Source of the DNA: Flavobacteriales bacterium
GTDB lineage: Bacteria > Bacteroidota > Bacteroidia > Flavobacteriales_F > PHOS-HE28
Reading direction: 5' to 3'
Length of the DNA: 64,000 bases
NCBI GenBank assembly: GCA_020635715.1
Contig: JACJZG010000018.1
Coordinates: 1-64,000 of the forward strand
Part shown: positions 34,174-44,100 of the stretch, in pieces
Layout of the letters: each line of letters begins with the position of its first letter
How positions within the stretch are numbered: position 1 is the stretch's first letter
Translations under genes and position numbers: made by a program
The notes under the pieces: generated by a model
What the model was told of the DNA's origin: nothing
The model's database searches: none
The model's input: only the letters and a program-made list of their open reading frames with translations

Positions 34174-35616
34174 ATGGAGACCCTGCTGAATCTGATAGAC
34201 GGTGAGCTGCGACCAGCCGTAAGTGGTGCCTGGCTCGATGTGTACGCACCGGCCACCGGCAAGGCTTTTGGTCGGATCCCCGACTCGGATGAGCGGGATG
34301 TGGACCTGGCCGTGAAGGCTGCGCAGCAGGCGTTCCCAGCATGGCACGCACTTGGCCGCGAGGGTCGCAGCAAGGTGCTTCTGCGGCTCGCTGAGCTGAT
34401 CGAGGAGGACATGGACGGGTTCGTCCAGGATGAATCACGCGACAATGGGAAGCCTTTGTCCCTGGCGCGTCGGGTGGACATTCCGCGCGCGGTGGCCAAC
34501 CTGCGGTTCTTCGCCACGGCCATCATCCATTTCCCGAGCGAGGCGCATCTCATGGACGATGTGGCGGTGAACTACACCGACCGGCAGCCCTTTGGTGTGG
34601 CGGGTTGCATCAGCCCGTGGAACCTGCCGCTCTACCTGTTCACGTGGAAGATAGCGCCGGCGCTGGCCAGTGGCAATTGCGTAGTGGCCAAACCGAGCGA
34701 GGTGACGCCGCTCACCGCCTACCGGATGAGCACGCTCTGCCAGGCGGCCGGCATGCCTCCCGGGGTGCTCAACATCGTGCACGGCCTTGGCCCCAAGGTG
34801 GGAGCCGCCATCACCTCCCACCCGGCCATCCCGGCCATCTCTTTCACCGGAGGCACGCGCACTGGCGCGGAGATCGCACGCGTGGCTGCTCCGATGTTCA
34901 AGAAGTTGAGCCTGGAATTGGGCGGTAAGAACCCCGTGCTCGTTTTCGCCGATTGCGACTTCGAGGAGATGCTGCGGACCACGGTGCGCAGCAGCTTCAC
35001 CAACCAGGGTCAGATCTGCCTGTGCGGGTCACGGATCCTGGTGGAGCGCTCCATCTACGAACGGTTCCGCACCGCGTTCGTTGACCGGGTGAAGGCGTTG
35101 CGCGTGGGCGACCCCGCATCGCCGGAAAGCGACCTGGGCGCCGTGGTGAGCCAGGCCCACATGGAAAAGGTGCTGGAGCACATCCGCATCGCGCGGGAGG
35201 AAGGAGCGCACGTGTTGTGCGGCGGAGACCGGATCGTGATGGAAGGCCCGCTGAAGGATGGCTGGTTCATCGCGCCCACGGTGATCGAAGGGCTGGGCCC
35301 GCAATGCCGCACGAACCAGGAGGAGATCTTCGGACCGGTGGTCACCATCCAACCCTTTGATACGGAAGCGGAGGCCATTGCGCTGGCCAACGCAACGCCC
35401 TATGGACTTGCCAGTGTGATCTGGACCAGGGATGTGCAGCGCAGCCACCGTGCGGCACGTGCGCTCCACGCTGGCATCGTTTGGGTGAACTGCTGGATGG
35501 TGCGCGATCTGCGGACCCCCTTTGGTGGGGTGAAACAGAGCGGGGTCGGTCGCGAAGGCGGTATGGACGCCCTGCGTTTCTTCACCGAGGCGAAGAACGT
35601 CTGCATCAGGCTCTGA
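34174..35616 (+). CDS. Aldehyde dehydrogenase, probable 2-aminomuconate/2-hydroxymuconate semialdehyde dehydrogenase
   Basis: This 480-residue NAD-dependent ALDH has the catalytic Cys in NQGQICLCGSRI, the general-base Glu in LELGGKNPV, the FTGGTRTG cofactor turn and the C-terminal EIFGPVV and GVGREGG motifs. The overall pattern (CISPWNLPLYLFTWKIAPAL, WVNCWMVRDLRTPFGGVKQSG) is that of the hydroxymuconic/aminomuconic semialdehyde dehydrogenases that follow ACMSD. It would oxidise 2-aminomuconate semialdehyde to 2-aminomuconate. The start at 34174 follows a TACCTTTC box. Substrate assignment rests on family resemblance plus the nearby HAAO/ACMSD genes. Confidence 0.9.
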   Translation: METLLNLIDGELRPAVSGAWLDVYAPATGKAFGRIPDSDERDVDLAVKAAQQAFPAWHALGREGRSKVLLRLAELIEEDMDGFVQDESRDNGKPLSLARRVDIPRAVANLRFFATAIIHFPSEAHLMDDVAVNYTDRQPFGVAGCISPWNLPLYLFTWKIAPALASGNCVVAKPSEVTPLTAYRMSTLCQAAGMPPGVLNIVHGLGPKVGAAITSHPAIPAISFTGGTRTGAEIARVAAPMFKKLSLELGGKNPVLVFADCDFEEMLRTTVRSSFTNQGQICLCGSRILVERSIYERFRTAFVDRVKALRVGDPASPESDLGAVVSQAHMEKVLEHIRIAREEGAHVLCGGDRIVMEGPLKDGWFIAPTVIEGLGPQCRTNQEEIFGPVVTIQPFDTEAEAIALANATPYGLASVIWTRDVQRSHRAARALHAGIVWVNCWMVRDLRTPFGGVKQSGVGREGGMDALRFFTEAKNVCIRL

Positions 35617-35740
35617 CAGGCCGTTCCCGGCTGAGGTCGCGGGCCTTCATCCCATTGGTGAAGAACCAGCCGAAACGCAGGTCGAACCAGTGCTGGAACC
35701 GGCGCAGCAGCGCCATCGTGCGGAGGAGCAGGGAGAACAT
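35606..35740 (-). CDS. Possible 44-residue small basic protein
   Basis: The frame reads MFSLLLRTMALLRRFQHWFD, then LRFGWFFTNGMKARDLSRE, and is convergent with the dehydrogenase, overlapping its end by 11 bp. The mix of Leu/Phe/Trp and Arg and the RFGWFFTNGMK motif look designed rather than random; I have an impression of short Bacteroidota proteins ending this way but cannot confirm it. No function is proposed. Confidence 0.45.
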   Translation of the reverse strand: MFSLLLRTMALLRRFQHWFDLRFGWFFTNGMKARDLSRERPVRA

Positions 35741-35828
35741 GGTGTGCTTGGTTGATGGGATAACTCAAGCGCCGGGCCGATCCGTACATGGCGAGCCCGC
35801 AGATCCAGGGAACGGCAGCCAAGGATCG

Positions 35829-36890
35829 TTAAACGTCAGCCTCCAGCACGAGCAACGGCAGCGCACGCCAGGACATCAGGTGTGTGCGCAGCGGTCCGAT
35901 GCTTCGGCGGGCCAGGTCCATCAGGCCCAGTTCCAGTCCGCCCACACCATCGGCCCGCCCCAGGAGCGTGTCCCGGTAGCGCCGCTGCAGCTCCGGCCCA
36001 TCCATGCTCATCACCACCTGCAGCGCCTTCTCCACCCGCGCCGCAGTGGTGCTCGCCAGCGGCGCGGCGAGCGTGATGGTCGCATGACCGGTCCCCTGCG
36101 CGACCATGACCAAGGGACCCTCGCCCGCAACACCGAGGTCGGCCACGGCCCCCATCATCAACAGGAAGGCCTGATCAGCCCGCGAAGGACCCGCCTGTAA
36201 TTCGGACATGTCGCGCTCGATCATGCGGATCAGGTTCTCCTGGACCACGGCTGGCAGGGCCCCGCGGTGGAGCAGAAGGATCCGATCCTCCAACATGATC
36301 TGATGCAGATCGACGGGAAGCGACGCGGCGCTCAACCAACCATCATCTGGGCCCACCAGCACCTGCAGCGCAAAGAGCTGGTGCAGATCATCGATCGTGG
36401 CGAAGGTGTGCCGCAGCGGATTACCCGAGCGGCGCGCCATCTCCACCAGACCCAGCCCGGCACCACCCCGCTCCGTGCGTGCCTCATTCTGAAGACCCCG
36501 GAGGAACAGCCGCTTCATCTCACCAAGGTCCAGGCCACTGAGCCGGTCCAATGCTCTTCGCAATGCCTCCACCTCGGCACCCGCAACGGCATTCATCGCG
36601 GTGACCTCATGAGACGTTCCGGCACTGCGCAACAGGAACAACCCGCGTCCGGCTCCGTTCAGCATGGAGGCATCCTTCACCCGATGGCGCACGATGTTCT
36701 GATACGCCTCCACCAGCACGAACGTGAGCTTGCCGCGGGTCACCCGTGTGGCGCCCTCGCTCTCGAGATGCTCCTCCTGCATGTTGATCAAACGGGCCGT
36801 GTGCTCGTCGAGGAAGGCGCCGCCGTACAGGAAGGTGGACCGGTCCCCAGCGAACCGCTCGTAGAGCGCGAGAACATGGGCTGGGTCCAT
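35829..36890 (-). CDS. SiaB-like (DUF6272) kinase-fold protein with a second degenerate copy
   Basis: The first ~175 of 353 residues look like a SiaB-family GHKL-type domain: FVLVEAYQNIVRHR (N-box), GLDLGEMKRLFLRGL and ERGGAGLGLVEMARRSGNPL (G-box), followed by a strand. The remaining ~175 residues repeat the plan: SMDGPELQRRYRDTLL, then VGGLELGLMDLARRSIGPLRT. Here the N-box is missing and the glycine loop is degraded. SiaB is a kinase that modifies SiaC in c-di-GMP-linked signalling in Pseudomonas; the Bacteroidota proteins are less understood. It is divergent from the HD-polyphosphate-kinase gene, 71 bp apart. Confidence 0.75.
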   Translation of the reverse strand: MDPAHVLALYERFAGDRSTFLYGGAFLDEHTARLINMQEEHLESEGATRVTRGKLTFVLVEAYQNIVRHRVKDASMLNGAGRGLFLLRSAGTSHEVTAMNAVAGAEVEALRRALDRLSGLDLGEMKRLFLRGLQNEARTERGGAGLGLVEMARRSGNPLRHTFATIDDLHQLFALQVLVGPDDGWLSAASLPVDLHQIMLEDRILLLHRGALPAVVQENLIRMIERDMSELQAGPSRADQAFLLMMGAVADLGVAGEGPLVMVAQGTGHATITLAAPLASTTAARVEKALQVVMSMDGPELQRRYRDTLLGRADGVGGLELGLMDLARRSIGPLRTHLMSWRALPLLVLEADV

Positions 36891-36947
36891 CCGGTGCGAA
36901 GTGGTCCTGCCAAATATAGCCGGGAGCCCCGGCCCGCACCGACCTTC

Positions 36948-36955
36948 TATCTTGG
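36948..36955 (+). promoter_or_regulatory. -7 promoter box (TATCTTGG) of the HD-PPK gene
   Basis: One mismatch to TAnnTTTG; ends 6 nt before the ATG at 36962. Confidence 0.45.
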
Positions 36956-36961
36956 CCGGCC

Positions 36962-39640
36962 ATGATCAGCGAAGCCCGCATCGAGCGCTGCCGGTCTCAT
37001 GTGCGCAAGTGGTTCGCGGCGCACATGCCGGCCCACATGACCTTCCACGACCTCGAACATACGTTGACGGTGACACGCACGGCGAAGGACCTGGGACAGG
37101 CTCTGGGGCTATCGACCGCGGACCTGGGCGTGCTGGAGGTGGCCGCCCTCTTCCATGACACAGGCTACGCCAAGGTGTACGAGGGTCATGAGGAAGCCAG
37201 TGCGCTGCTTGCCCAACGCTTCCTCGAGCGAATTGGCTGCGCGCAACGGGATATCGCCCGCGTTGCAGCGTGCATCATGAGCACCCGGTACAAGGCCCGA
37301 CCGAAGAACGTGCTGCAACAGGTGTTGCGCGACGCGGATTCGGCCAAGGCCGGGCAGGCGGACTTCATCGACCGCAGCGCAGCGTTGAAGCGTGAACTGG
37401 AGGTGGTGCGCGGAGAACGCATCACCCCCGCGCAATGGCTCGCGGAGAACATCAGCTACCTCGAACAACATCGCTTCCACACGGCCGTAGCGCGTGCCCG
37501 CTATGCGCAGCAGAAGAGGCTGAACATGGAGCTGCTGATCGAGCGATCGCGCACTGCGAAAGGACGTCGCGCGCCCCTGACCCATGCCCCGGAGCGCTTC
37601 TTCGACCGTGACCTGAGCTGGCTTTCCTTCAACGACCGTGTGCTTCAGGAGGCGATGGATGACACCGTTCCGTTGCTTGAACGGCTCAAATTCCTGGCCA
37701 TCTATTCGAGCAACCTGGATGAGTTCTACCGGGTGCGTGTGGCCTCGCTCCGCAGCCTCACCGGACTGAAGAAGGTGGACCGTACCGCACTGGAGGTGAC
37801 CCCGGAGAAACGCGTGGACCGGATCAATCGCAAGGCGCTTGCGCAACAAGAGCGGTTCGGGAAGTTGTACCGCGAGGTGCTGCTGCCTGCCCTGGCCGGG
37901 GAGGGCATCCGTTTCCTGCTTCCGCAGGAATTGTCGCGCAAACAAGAACAGCAGGTGCGACACCACTTCACCCAACAGGTGGCCCCCCTGCTGCATACGG
38001 CCACCGTGCGTACAGGCAACGCTCCCTTCATCGAGGACCGGAAACTGTATTTCGTCTGCCGCCTGCGGTCGAAGAAGAGCAGTAAACCGCGGCTCGTGGT
38101 GGTGAACATCCCGAGCGACGAGATCGGTCGCTTCCTCGTACTCCCCTCCCGCAAGGGTCGCACGGACCTGATCTACCTCGATGATGTGATGCGGCTCTGC
38201 CTCGCCGATCTCTTCACAGGATCCAAGATGCTGGACTGCCACGCCATCAAACTATCGCGTGACGCGGAGCTGCATCTGGACGAGGAATACGCCGGGAACG
38301 TGAAGGACAAGGTGCGGAAGAGCCTGCGCAAACGCAGCCTGGGTGTTCCCGCCCGCTTCCTTTATGACCGCAGCATGCCTTCCGCCACCCTGCGTGCACT
38401 TCGCGGGCTGCTTGGTCTCTCCAAGCAGGACCTGGTGGCCGGGGGGCGCTACCACAACTTCAGCGACCTGATGAAGGTGCCGATCAGCGGGCACCGTGAA
38501 TTACGCGACCCGCCGCTGAAACCTGTTCCCGATCGGGTGACCCGTGATGGTGCCGCCGTGTTCAAAGCCGCACGAAGCAAAGACCTGCTGTGGCATTTCC
38601 CCTATCACGACTTCGGCCATGTGGTGCGCTGGCTGCAACAGGCCGCGCGTGACCGGAGCGTCCGCCACATCGCCATCACCTTGTACCGGGTGGCGGAGGG
38701 CTCGGAGGTTTGCACCGCGCTCCTGGACGCATTGCGGCTGGGCAAGCGCGTGACCGTGTTCGTGGAGGTGCAGGCCCGCTTTGACGAGCGCAGCAACCTC
38801 TACTGGGGTGAGGCCCTGGAAAAGGCGGGGGCCCGGGTGCTGTACAGCTATGAGAACCTGAAGGTGCATTGCAAGCTGTGCCTGATCGAACGCGTCGAGG
38901 GCGGCCGCACGGTCCGCCATGCCTATCTGGGCACGGGCAATTTCAACGAACGGACCTCGCGGATCTATACCGACATGGCGTTGATCACCGCGAAACCGGC
39001 GATCACGCGCGAAGTAGCCGAGGTCTTTGCCCATCTGGCCGACCGTCGGCATCGACCGGCGTTGACACACCTGTTGATGGCACCCTTGAACCTGCGCGGT
39101 AGTTTGGAACTGCTGATCGACAAGGAGATCGAGAACGCCCGCACCGGAAAGCCCTCCGGCATCCTGTTGAAGCTGAACAGCCTGGAGGACCGCGCGCTGA
39201 TCCGCAAGCTGTACGACGCGAGCAACGCCGGAGTGCCCGTGCGCCTGATCATCCGCGGCATCTGCTGCCTGGTGCCTGGGGTTGACGACCTAAGCGGTCG
39301 GATCGAGGCGATCAGCATCGTGGATCGTTTCCTGGAGCACACCCGCGTGTATGCTTTCGCGAACGGTGGGAAATGGTCGGTGCACCTCTCCTCTGCCGAC
39401 TGGATGGGGCGCAACCTGGACCGCCGTATCGAAGTGGCGTTCCCGATCTTGGACCCTACCCTTCGGCGGCGCATCCTCGACCTCATGGAGATCCAATGGG
39501 CGGACCGCGTGAAAGCCCGGGTGATCGATCTGCGTCAGACGAACCCATACCGGGATAAGGACCGGACCAGCCTGCGCACGCGCGCGCAATCAGCGACGCA
39601 CCGATATCTGCTCAAGGAGGCAGATGAACGGAAGGGTTAG
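36962..39640 (+). CDS. HD-domain/polyphosphate kinase 1 fusion
   Basis: One unbroken frame of 892 residues. Residues ~1-195 are an HD-type phosphohydrolase domain with the metal ligands in order: His29 and His33 (FHDLEH), the pair His65-Asp66 (LFHDTGY) and an Asp in VLRDAD (124/126). From ~212 it is polyphosphate kinase 1, which makes polyP reversibly from ATP. The start motif is RFFDRDLSWLSFNDRVLQEA. The catalytic His636 is in LKVHCKLCLIER, GTGNFNERTSRIYTD follows, and the second conserved His793 is in VDRFLEHTRVYAF. PPK1 is normally ~690-700 residues without an HD domain, so this is a real addition. It may couple polyP synthesis with hydrolysis of a nucleotide signal; that is inference. Confidence 0.92.
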   Translation: MISEARIERCRSHVRKWFAAHMPAHMTFHDLEHTLTVTRTAKDLGQALGLSTADLGVLEVAALFHDTGYAKVYEGHEEASALLAQRFLERIGCAQRDIARVAACIMSTRYKARPKNVLQQVLRDADSAKAGQADFIDRSAALKRELEVVRGERITPAQWLAENISYLEQHRFHTAVARARYAQQKRLNMELLIERSRTAKGRRAPLTHAPERFFDRDLSWLSFNDRVLQEAMDDTVPLLERLKFLAIYSSNLDEFYRVRVASLRSLTGLKKVDRTALEVTPEKRVDRINRKALAQQERFGKLYREVLLPALAGEGIRFLLPQELSRKQEQQVRHHFTQQVAPLLHTATVRTGNAPFIEDRKLYFVCRLRSKKSSKPRLVVVNIPSDEIGRFLVLPSRKGRTDLIYLDDVMRLCLADLFTGSKMLDCHAIKLSRDAELHLDEEYAGNVKDKVRKSLRKRSLGVPARFLYDRSMPSATLRALRGLLGLSKQDLVAGGRYHNFSDLMKVPISGHRELRDPPLKPVPDRVTRDGAAVFKAARSKDLLWHFPYHDFGHVVRWLQQAARDRSVRHIAITLYRVAEGSEVCTALLDALRLGKRVTVFVEVQARFDERSNLYWGEALEKAGARVLYSYENLKVHCKLCLIERVEGGRTVRHAYLGTGNFNERTSRIYTDMALITAKPAITREVAEVFAHLADRRHRPALTHLLMAPLNLRGSLELLIDKEIENARTGKPSGILLKLNSLEDRALIRKLYDASNAGVPVRLIIRGICCLVPGVDDLSGRIEAISIVDRFLEHTRVYAFANGGKWSVHLSSADWMGRNLDRRIEVAFPILDPTLRRRILDLMEIQWADRVKARVIDLRQTNPYRDKDRTSLRTRAQSATHRYLLKEADERKG

Positions 39641-39973
39641 TGAGGATCGATCGATCCGTTGGATAGGAATGGATGGGAGGGGAGAGCTGCCCTACCTGAT
39701 TCGTCCCTAGCAGGTCCTGGTGTTCCGAATACCCGCCCTCCGCACTCCCTCCATAGCCTATCGATCAACAAGAGATCGCGTCAACTTCGCAGGTCCACAG
39801 CGGAAGGATCATGGGCATCCTTCGAACGATCAGCGCAAAGATGGACCGCTCTTGTGCCGAAGCGGCCAATGCGTATAAGCCGCTTATCAACAGGGTTTTA
39901 CACGGCCTCGACCTGTTCCCCGATCCGTCGGTCCGTGGAGGTTGTCCGTCGCGTCAATGCCCACCCCCAACGA
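39641..39973. other. Intergenic region without a supported gene
   Basis: Between the PPK fusion and the tRNA terminator I see no supported gene. Frames running through this part either continue into the antisense of the tRNA or lack any protein-like pattern. Confidence 0.5.
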
Positions 39974-40000
39974 AAAAGGCGGCCACATGGACCGCCTTTC
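39974..40000 (-). terminator. Rho-independent terminator of the tRNA-Ala transcript
   Basis: On the minus strand AAAGGCGG (40000-39993) pairs with CCGCCTTT (39983-39976) around a 9-nt loop and runs into a T-tract (TTTTT). It begins 2 nt after the tRNA 3' end. Confidence 0.85.
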
Positions 40001-40076
<76 letters not shown>

Positions 40077-40090
40077 ATATGTCAAATGCT

Positions 40091-40150
40091 CGAACCGGTG
40101 ACCTTCCCGCTTTGCCTGCGGGACGCTCCAGCCAGTTGAGCTAATTCCTC
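40091..40150 (-). pseudogene. Truncated tRNA-Ala-like copy
   Basis: Read on the minus strand from 40150, GAGGAATTAGCTCAACTGGC... matches the 5' half of the intact tRNA-Ala and GGTCACCGGTTCGA matches its T-arm start. The anticodon stem differs (CCCGC/GCGGG), with a loop AGGCAAA lacking T33. After the T-loop the T-stem and acceptor 3' strand are missing. Both copies are preceded by an ATGTCAAA-type sequence on the plus strand, so this is a decayed tandem duplicate. Confidence 0.75.
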
Positions 40151-40220
40151 ATGATGTCAAACCGTTCGGTGAACGGGAGCGCAAATGTAGCAAAACCCGG
40201 TTCGCCCACACCTTTGTAGC

Positions 40221-41105
40221 ATGTCATTACCCGGATCCCTGGTCGAATGTCTGGCGAAGCACTTAAGCGACCACCTGGCCCGCCCTGTCGATATCGAGGA
40301 GTGCGTCGTTGTAGGGGGAGGTAGCATCAATGATGCTTATCGCTTGGAAACGAACGAAGGGCGGTACTTCGTGAAGGTGAACCAGGCCGACCGCTACCCG
40401 AGCTTCTTCGCGGCTGAAGCCGATGGACTTGGCCGGATCGGCGCGACCTCGACCATGCGGGTTCCGAGGGTGATCGCAGTGGGCGAGGACCACGATGACA
40501 GCTACCTCCTGCTCGAGTGGATCGCGAGCGGACCCAAGACCCCTGCGTTCTGGTCGGACTTCGGCCGGTCGCTGGCGGCCTTGCATCGGCACACAGCACC
40601 CGCCTTCGGCCTCGAGCGTGACAACTACATCGGTACGCTGGTCCAGAGGAACACCGAACACCCAGGCTGGACCGAGTTCTTCGTGCAATGCCGTCTGGAG
40701 CCCATGGTGGCCAAGGCACGCGACCGCAAGCGGCTCGGAGGGGGCGATGTGCTGCGGTTCGAGCGGCTCTATGCGCAACTCGATGCGCTGTTCCCGACGG
40801 AAGCACCCGCACTGCTGCACGGTGACCTGTGGAACGGCAACTTCATGTGCGGTGCGGACGCGAAACCGGTGCTGATCGATCCGGCCGTGTACCATGGACA
40901 CCGCGAAATGGACATCGCCATGAGCACGCTCTTCGGGGGCTTCGATCCAGGTTTCATCGCCGCATATGATGATGCCTGGCCGCTCGAGCAAGGTTGGAGG
41001 GAGCGCGTTGATCTCTGCAACCTCTACCCGCTCCTTGTTCATGTGAACCTGTTCGGTGGCGGCTATGTGCAACAGGTGCAGGCGGTCCTGAAACGCTTCA
41101 CCTGA
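40221..41105 (+). CDS. Fructosamine kinase-family protein (ketosamine-3-kinase-like)
   Basis: The 294-residue aminoglycoside-kinase-fold protein matches the fructosamine kinase family: GGGSINDAYRLETNEGRYFVKVN (nucleotide loop and Lys), LLLEWIASG hinge, FGLERDNYIGTLVQ, catalytic ALLHGDLWNGNFM and the metal-binding LIDPAVYHGHREMDIAM. Bacterial members phosphorylate ribulosamines or similar ketosamines on glycated proteins, allowing deglycation. The start follows CACCTTTG by 4 nt, again suggesting a leaderless transcript. Confidence 0.93.
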   Translation: MSLPGSLVECLAKHLSDHLARPVDIEECVVVGGGSINDAYRLETNEGRYFVKVNQADRYPSFFAAEADGLGRIGATSTMRVPRVIAVGEDHDDSYLLLEWIASGPKTPAFWSDFGRSLAALHRHTAPAFGLERDNYIGTLVQRNTEHPGWTEFFVQCRLEPMVAKARDRKRLGGGDVLRFERLYAQLDALFPTEAPALLHGDLWNGNFMCGADAKPVLIDPAVYHGHREMDIAMSTLFGGFDPGFIAAYDDAWPLEQGWRERVDLCNLYPLLVHVNLFGGGYVQQVQAVLKRFT

Positions 41106-44100
41106 TCACTGCAGGACAAGCCGTTCCACTTGAAGTGGCCCGGTCGCATCGCAGGCGACGAGCACGTACAAGCCACGTTGGAGGCCGGCCAGTCCTTCCA
41201 CTTCTGCTCCCGGCAGCCATCGCATCACCTCCCGACCTGTCGCATCATGAAGTACGAGTGAGGTGATGCCTTCAGGCAGCCCGGTCAGGCTGATCCGATC
41301 CGTGGCCGGATTCGGACTGATCGTAAGCCTTCCCGAGGATACCCATCCTTCCACCGCGACGATGGGCCCCCAGTGATAAGAGCCATCCATGTCGACCTGC
41401 TTCAACTTGTAGTAGCTCGTTCCGCGGGAGTCGTTCTCATCCCGGTGCATGTAGTTCATCACCTGCTGAACCGTTCCGGCGCCGACCAACCAGCCTACCT
41501 CTTCGAAGGCATTCTCCCCTTCCCTCATTCGCCACAGCTCGAACCCTGCATTGTCGTGCTCCGTGACGGTGGTCCATCTCAGGATCACCTCCTGCACGCT
41601 GGTGCGTTCCGCCGTGAAGTCCACAAGCTCCACAGGAAGCGGTGCTCCCATGTCCGTGATGTACAACTCCCCATCGTCCGAGATGATCGCTGTATGGCCG
41701 AAGGTCCCACCATTCGCCGATATCCGAGGTTCGGCCGCCGGTGCAGCGGGATAGGTGGGAGTCCACACACTTCCCTCGGGATCGTTCATGAGATCACAAT
41801 CCTCCAATGGTCCGGCGTAGTGGGCTACACCGACATCCGCCTCCACCAGGACGAGCGGATCGGCAGCCGCCACCAGGGCGGCGAACTCCGCCCCTGTGTG
41901 GAAGAGCCTGATCGTGGAGGCGCCCGTGAACGGGAGCGAAGTGGTCAGGTGCCAGTTCCGATCCAGATAATACCGTCCGGTGGGACCCTGCCGTATGGCT
42001 CCGTTGTTGATGTAGACCTCGAGTTCGACCGTACCCAGGTTCTGGCCGTTGTCATTGAACCTTGCCAACACCTTGCGATCGTGATAGATGTACTGGTCAA
42101 GCCCTGATCCAGTACTTTGTGATCGGGTCCGCCGCGACGCATAGATCGAGCTGTTCATTCCATAGCTCAGGGGTGAACTCGTATGCACCGATGTCCGGGG
42201 TGGATGGATCTCTCGGGTTGCCTTCAATATCCGTCGTCACCATGGTCTCAACTACGGCCCCAGCATCAGCATGCATGGAACAGGTATGCAGGTCGGCAAG
42301 CGGATCGAGATATTGGTCCTCGGTGAAGGAACTGTTCGTGTCCATGCCGGTAGCGCCGCTCAATGCTGCGACCGTGGTATGGGTCGTACCTCCCCAGTCC
42401 ACGCTCGTAGGAGCTGTGGCGCTATGGTAGATGTTGCGGTCCGAAGCGGATACGCGTCCGGCGCTCAAGCGCACCGTGATCGGGTTGGTGTTGTCCCGGA
42501 AGATGTTGTTCCTCAACACGAGCCCTGTTCCAGCCCCGATGCCCACGAGGGCATAATTGCCACCGGAGATCGAATTGTTCAGCACGTGTATGTTCGAGGT
42601 CATGGAGGGCAGGTTCAAGCCAGCCCCATTGGTGCTGATGAAGGAATTGTTCACCACAAGGCTGGGCTGCGCGAGCGGGGAAACAAGACTCTGAATGGTG
42701 AGACATGCGGTCCATGAGATCACGCGATTGCGACGGACCTCGACCGTGCCCGTGCCGCCGGTGATCTCCATCGCAGCGTAATTGGTGCTGTTCATACCGA
42801 TCAGCTCATTGCCCATGATCGAGGAAGGCGCATTCCCTGTGTCTGCAAGACGGATGCCTTGGGCGCAGTCCTCAAGGACATTGCCCACGATCTGGACCTC
42901 CTCGTCATTCCCGCCGCAATCGATCCGCACGGAGGTGAAGCCACCTTCAAGGCGACAATCGATCAACTCAACCGTTCCTGGTCGGCCGTGCAATCATCCA
43001 GGACGACCTGGTGCAAGCCCCATGACGAGTTGGCGACGGAAGTGATCGCACATCGTTCGAATCGGGCATGGGTGGACGGATCGCTCCCCGCAAAACGAAC
43101 GGCGGCCGCATAATACGTGGAAAGGGGAACACCTTGCCTGGCTATCGTCAGGTACCGGAAGGTCACATGGTCGGCACCTTCCAGCAGCACGACGTGGTTG
43201 TCCTCGGCAACTGCGGAAGCATTCGCTCGCAGCATCACGTCCGTGCTGTCACCACTCTGTCCCTCGAAGGTGATCGTGTTGGTCGCATCGTTACCAAGAA
43301 TGGCCGGCAGCCGCACCTGGTCGTAGTAGTTCCCCGGTTCCACACGGAACAGGACGGGACCACCGATCCCACACCGTTGCATCCGGGCCACAGCCGCCGA
43401 GAAGTTCGGCAGATCCGCAGCCAGGGATGGGCCGATGATGTAGGTGCCGCTCAGTGGTGTGCACTGTTCCGGTGTCTCATCGGCACCAATGTCGTATGGG
43501 GAAGCGATCGGGTCCGGACGTGCATCCCCATCGTGGTCATCCAGGAACTCGGATAGTACGAGCCCGACCCCGACGCATGGCGATCCAGGCTGAAGGTGCA
43601 GATCCGTCGCGGGATCAACGAACATCGGATCATCCGCGAACGAGTTCGCGAAATAACCGCTGCCAGTCTGCAGCGTGGACATGTTGAGGTGGTTCGTACC
43701 GGTCCAATAGGCGATGCTACCCGGGCTGTACTTGTACAAGACGTTATGGGAACACTCAGCGTAATCGGCCAGACCGGAATGGAACGCATAACCGCTCCCT
43801 GCCAGTGCGGTGGCGATGTTGTTCACGAAGCGCAGGCCCGTGGCCGTGGTGGCTGCCAGTTGGAACGCCTTGCCGTAACCCGCACTAAGGGAGTTGTTGA
43901 GGATATGAACGTTGTCAATGCCGCCATTCAATTGGAGCCCACCATCGGTCGTGTAGGTCGAATACCCGACAAGCATGTTGTTGGCGACCAGACCCGGTTC
44001 CGGTACCGTGCTGTTGATGTTCGTGAAGCGGGCTGCCCAGCCGCGGGTCAGTCGTACGGCGTTCTTCGTTATTGTGAAGGACGAGGTGATGTCGTTCAGG

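Noticed and set aside
40091..40150. Reading the second tRNA-like element as tRNA-Cys (nominal GCA in the loop)
   Set aside because: T33 is missing, the 3' half is absent, and its arms match the adjacent tRNA-Ala instead.
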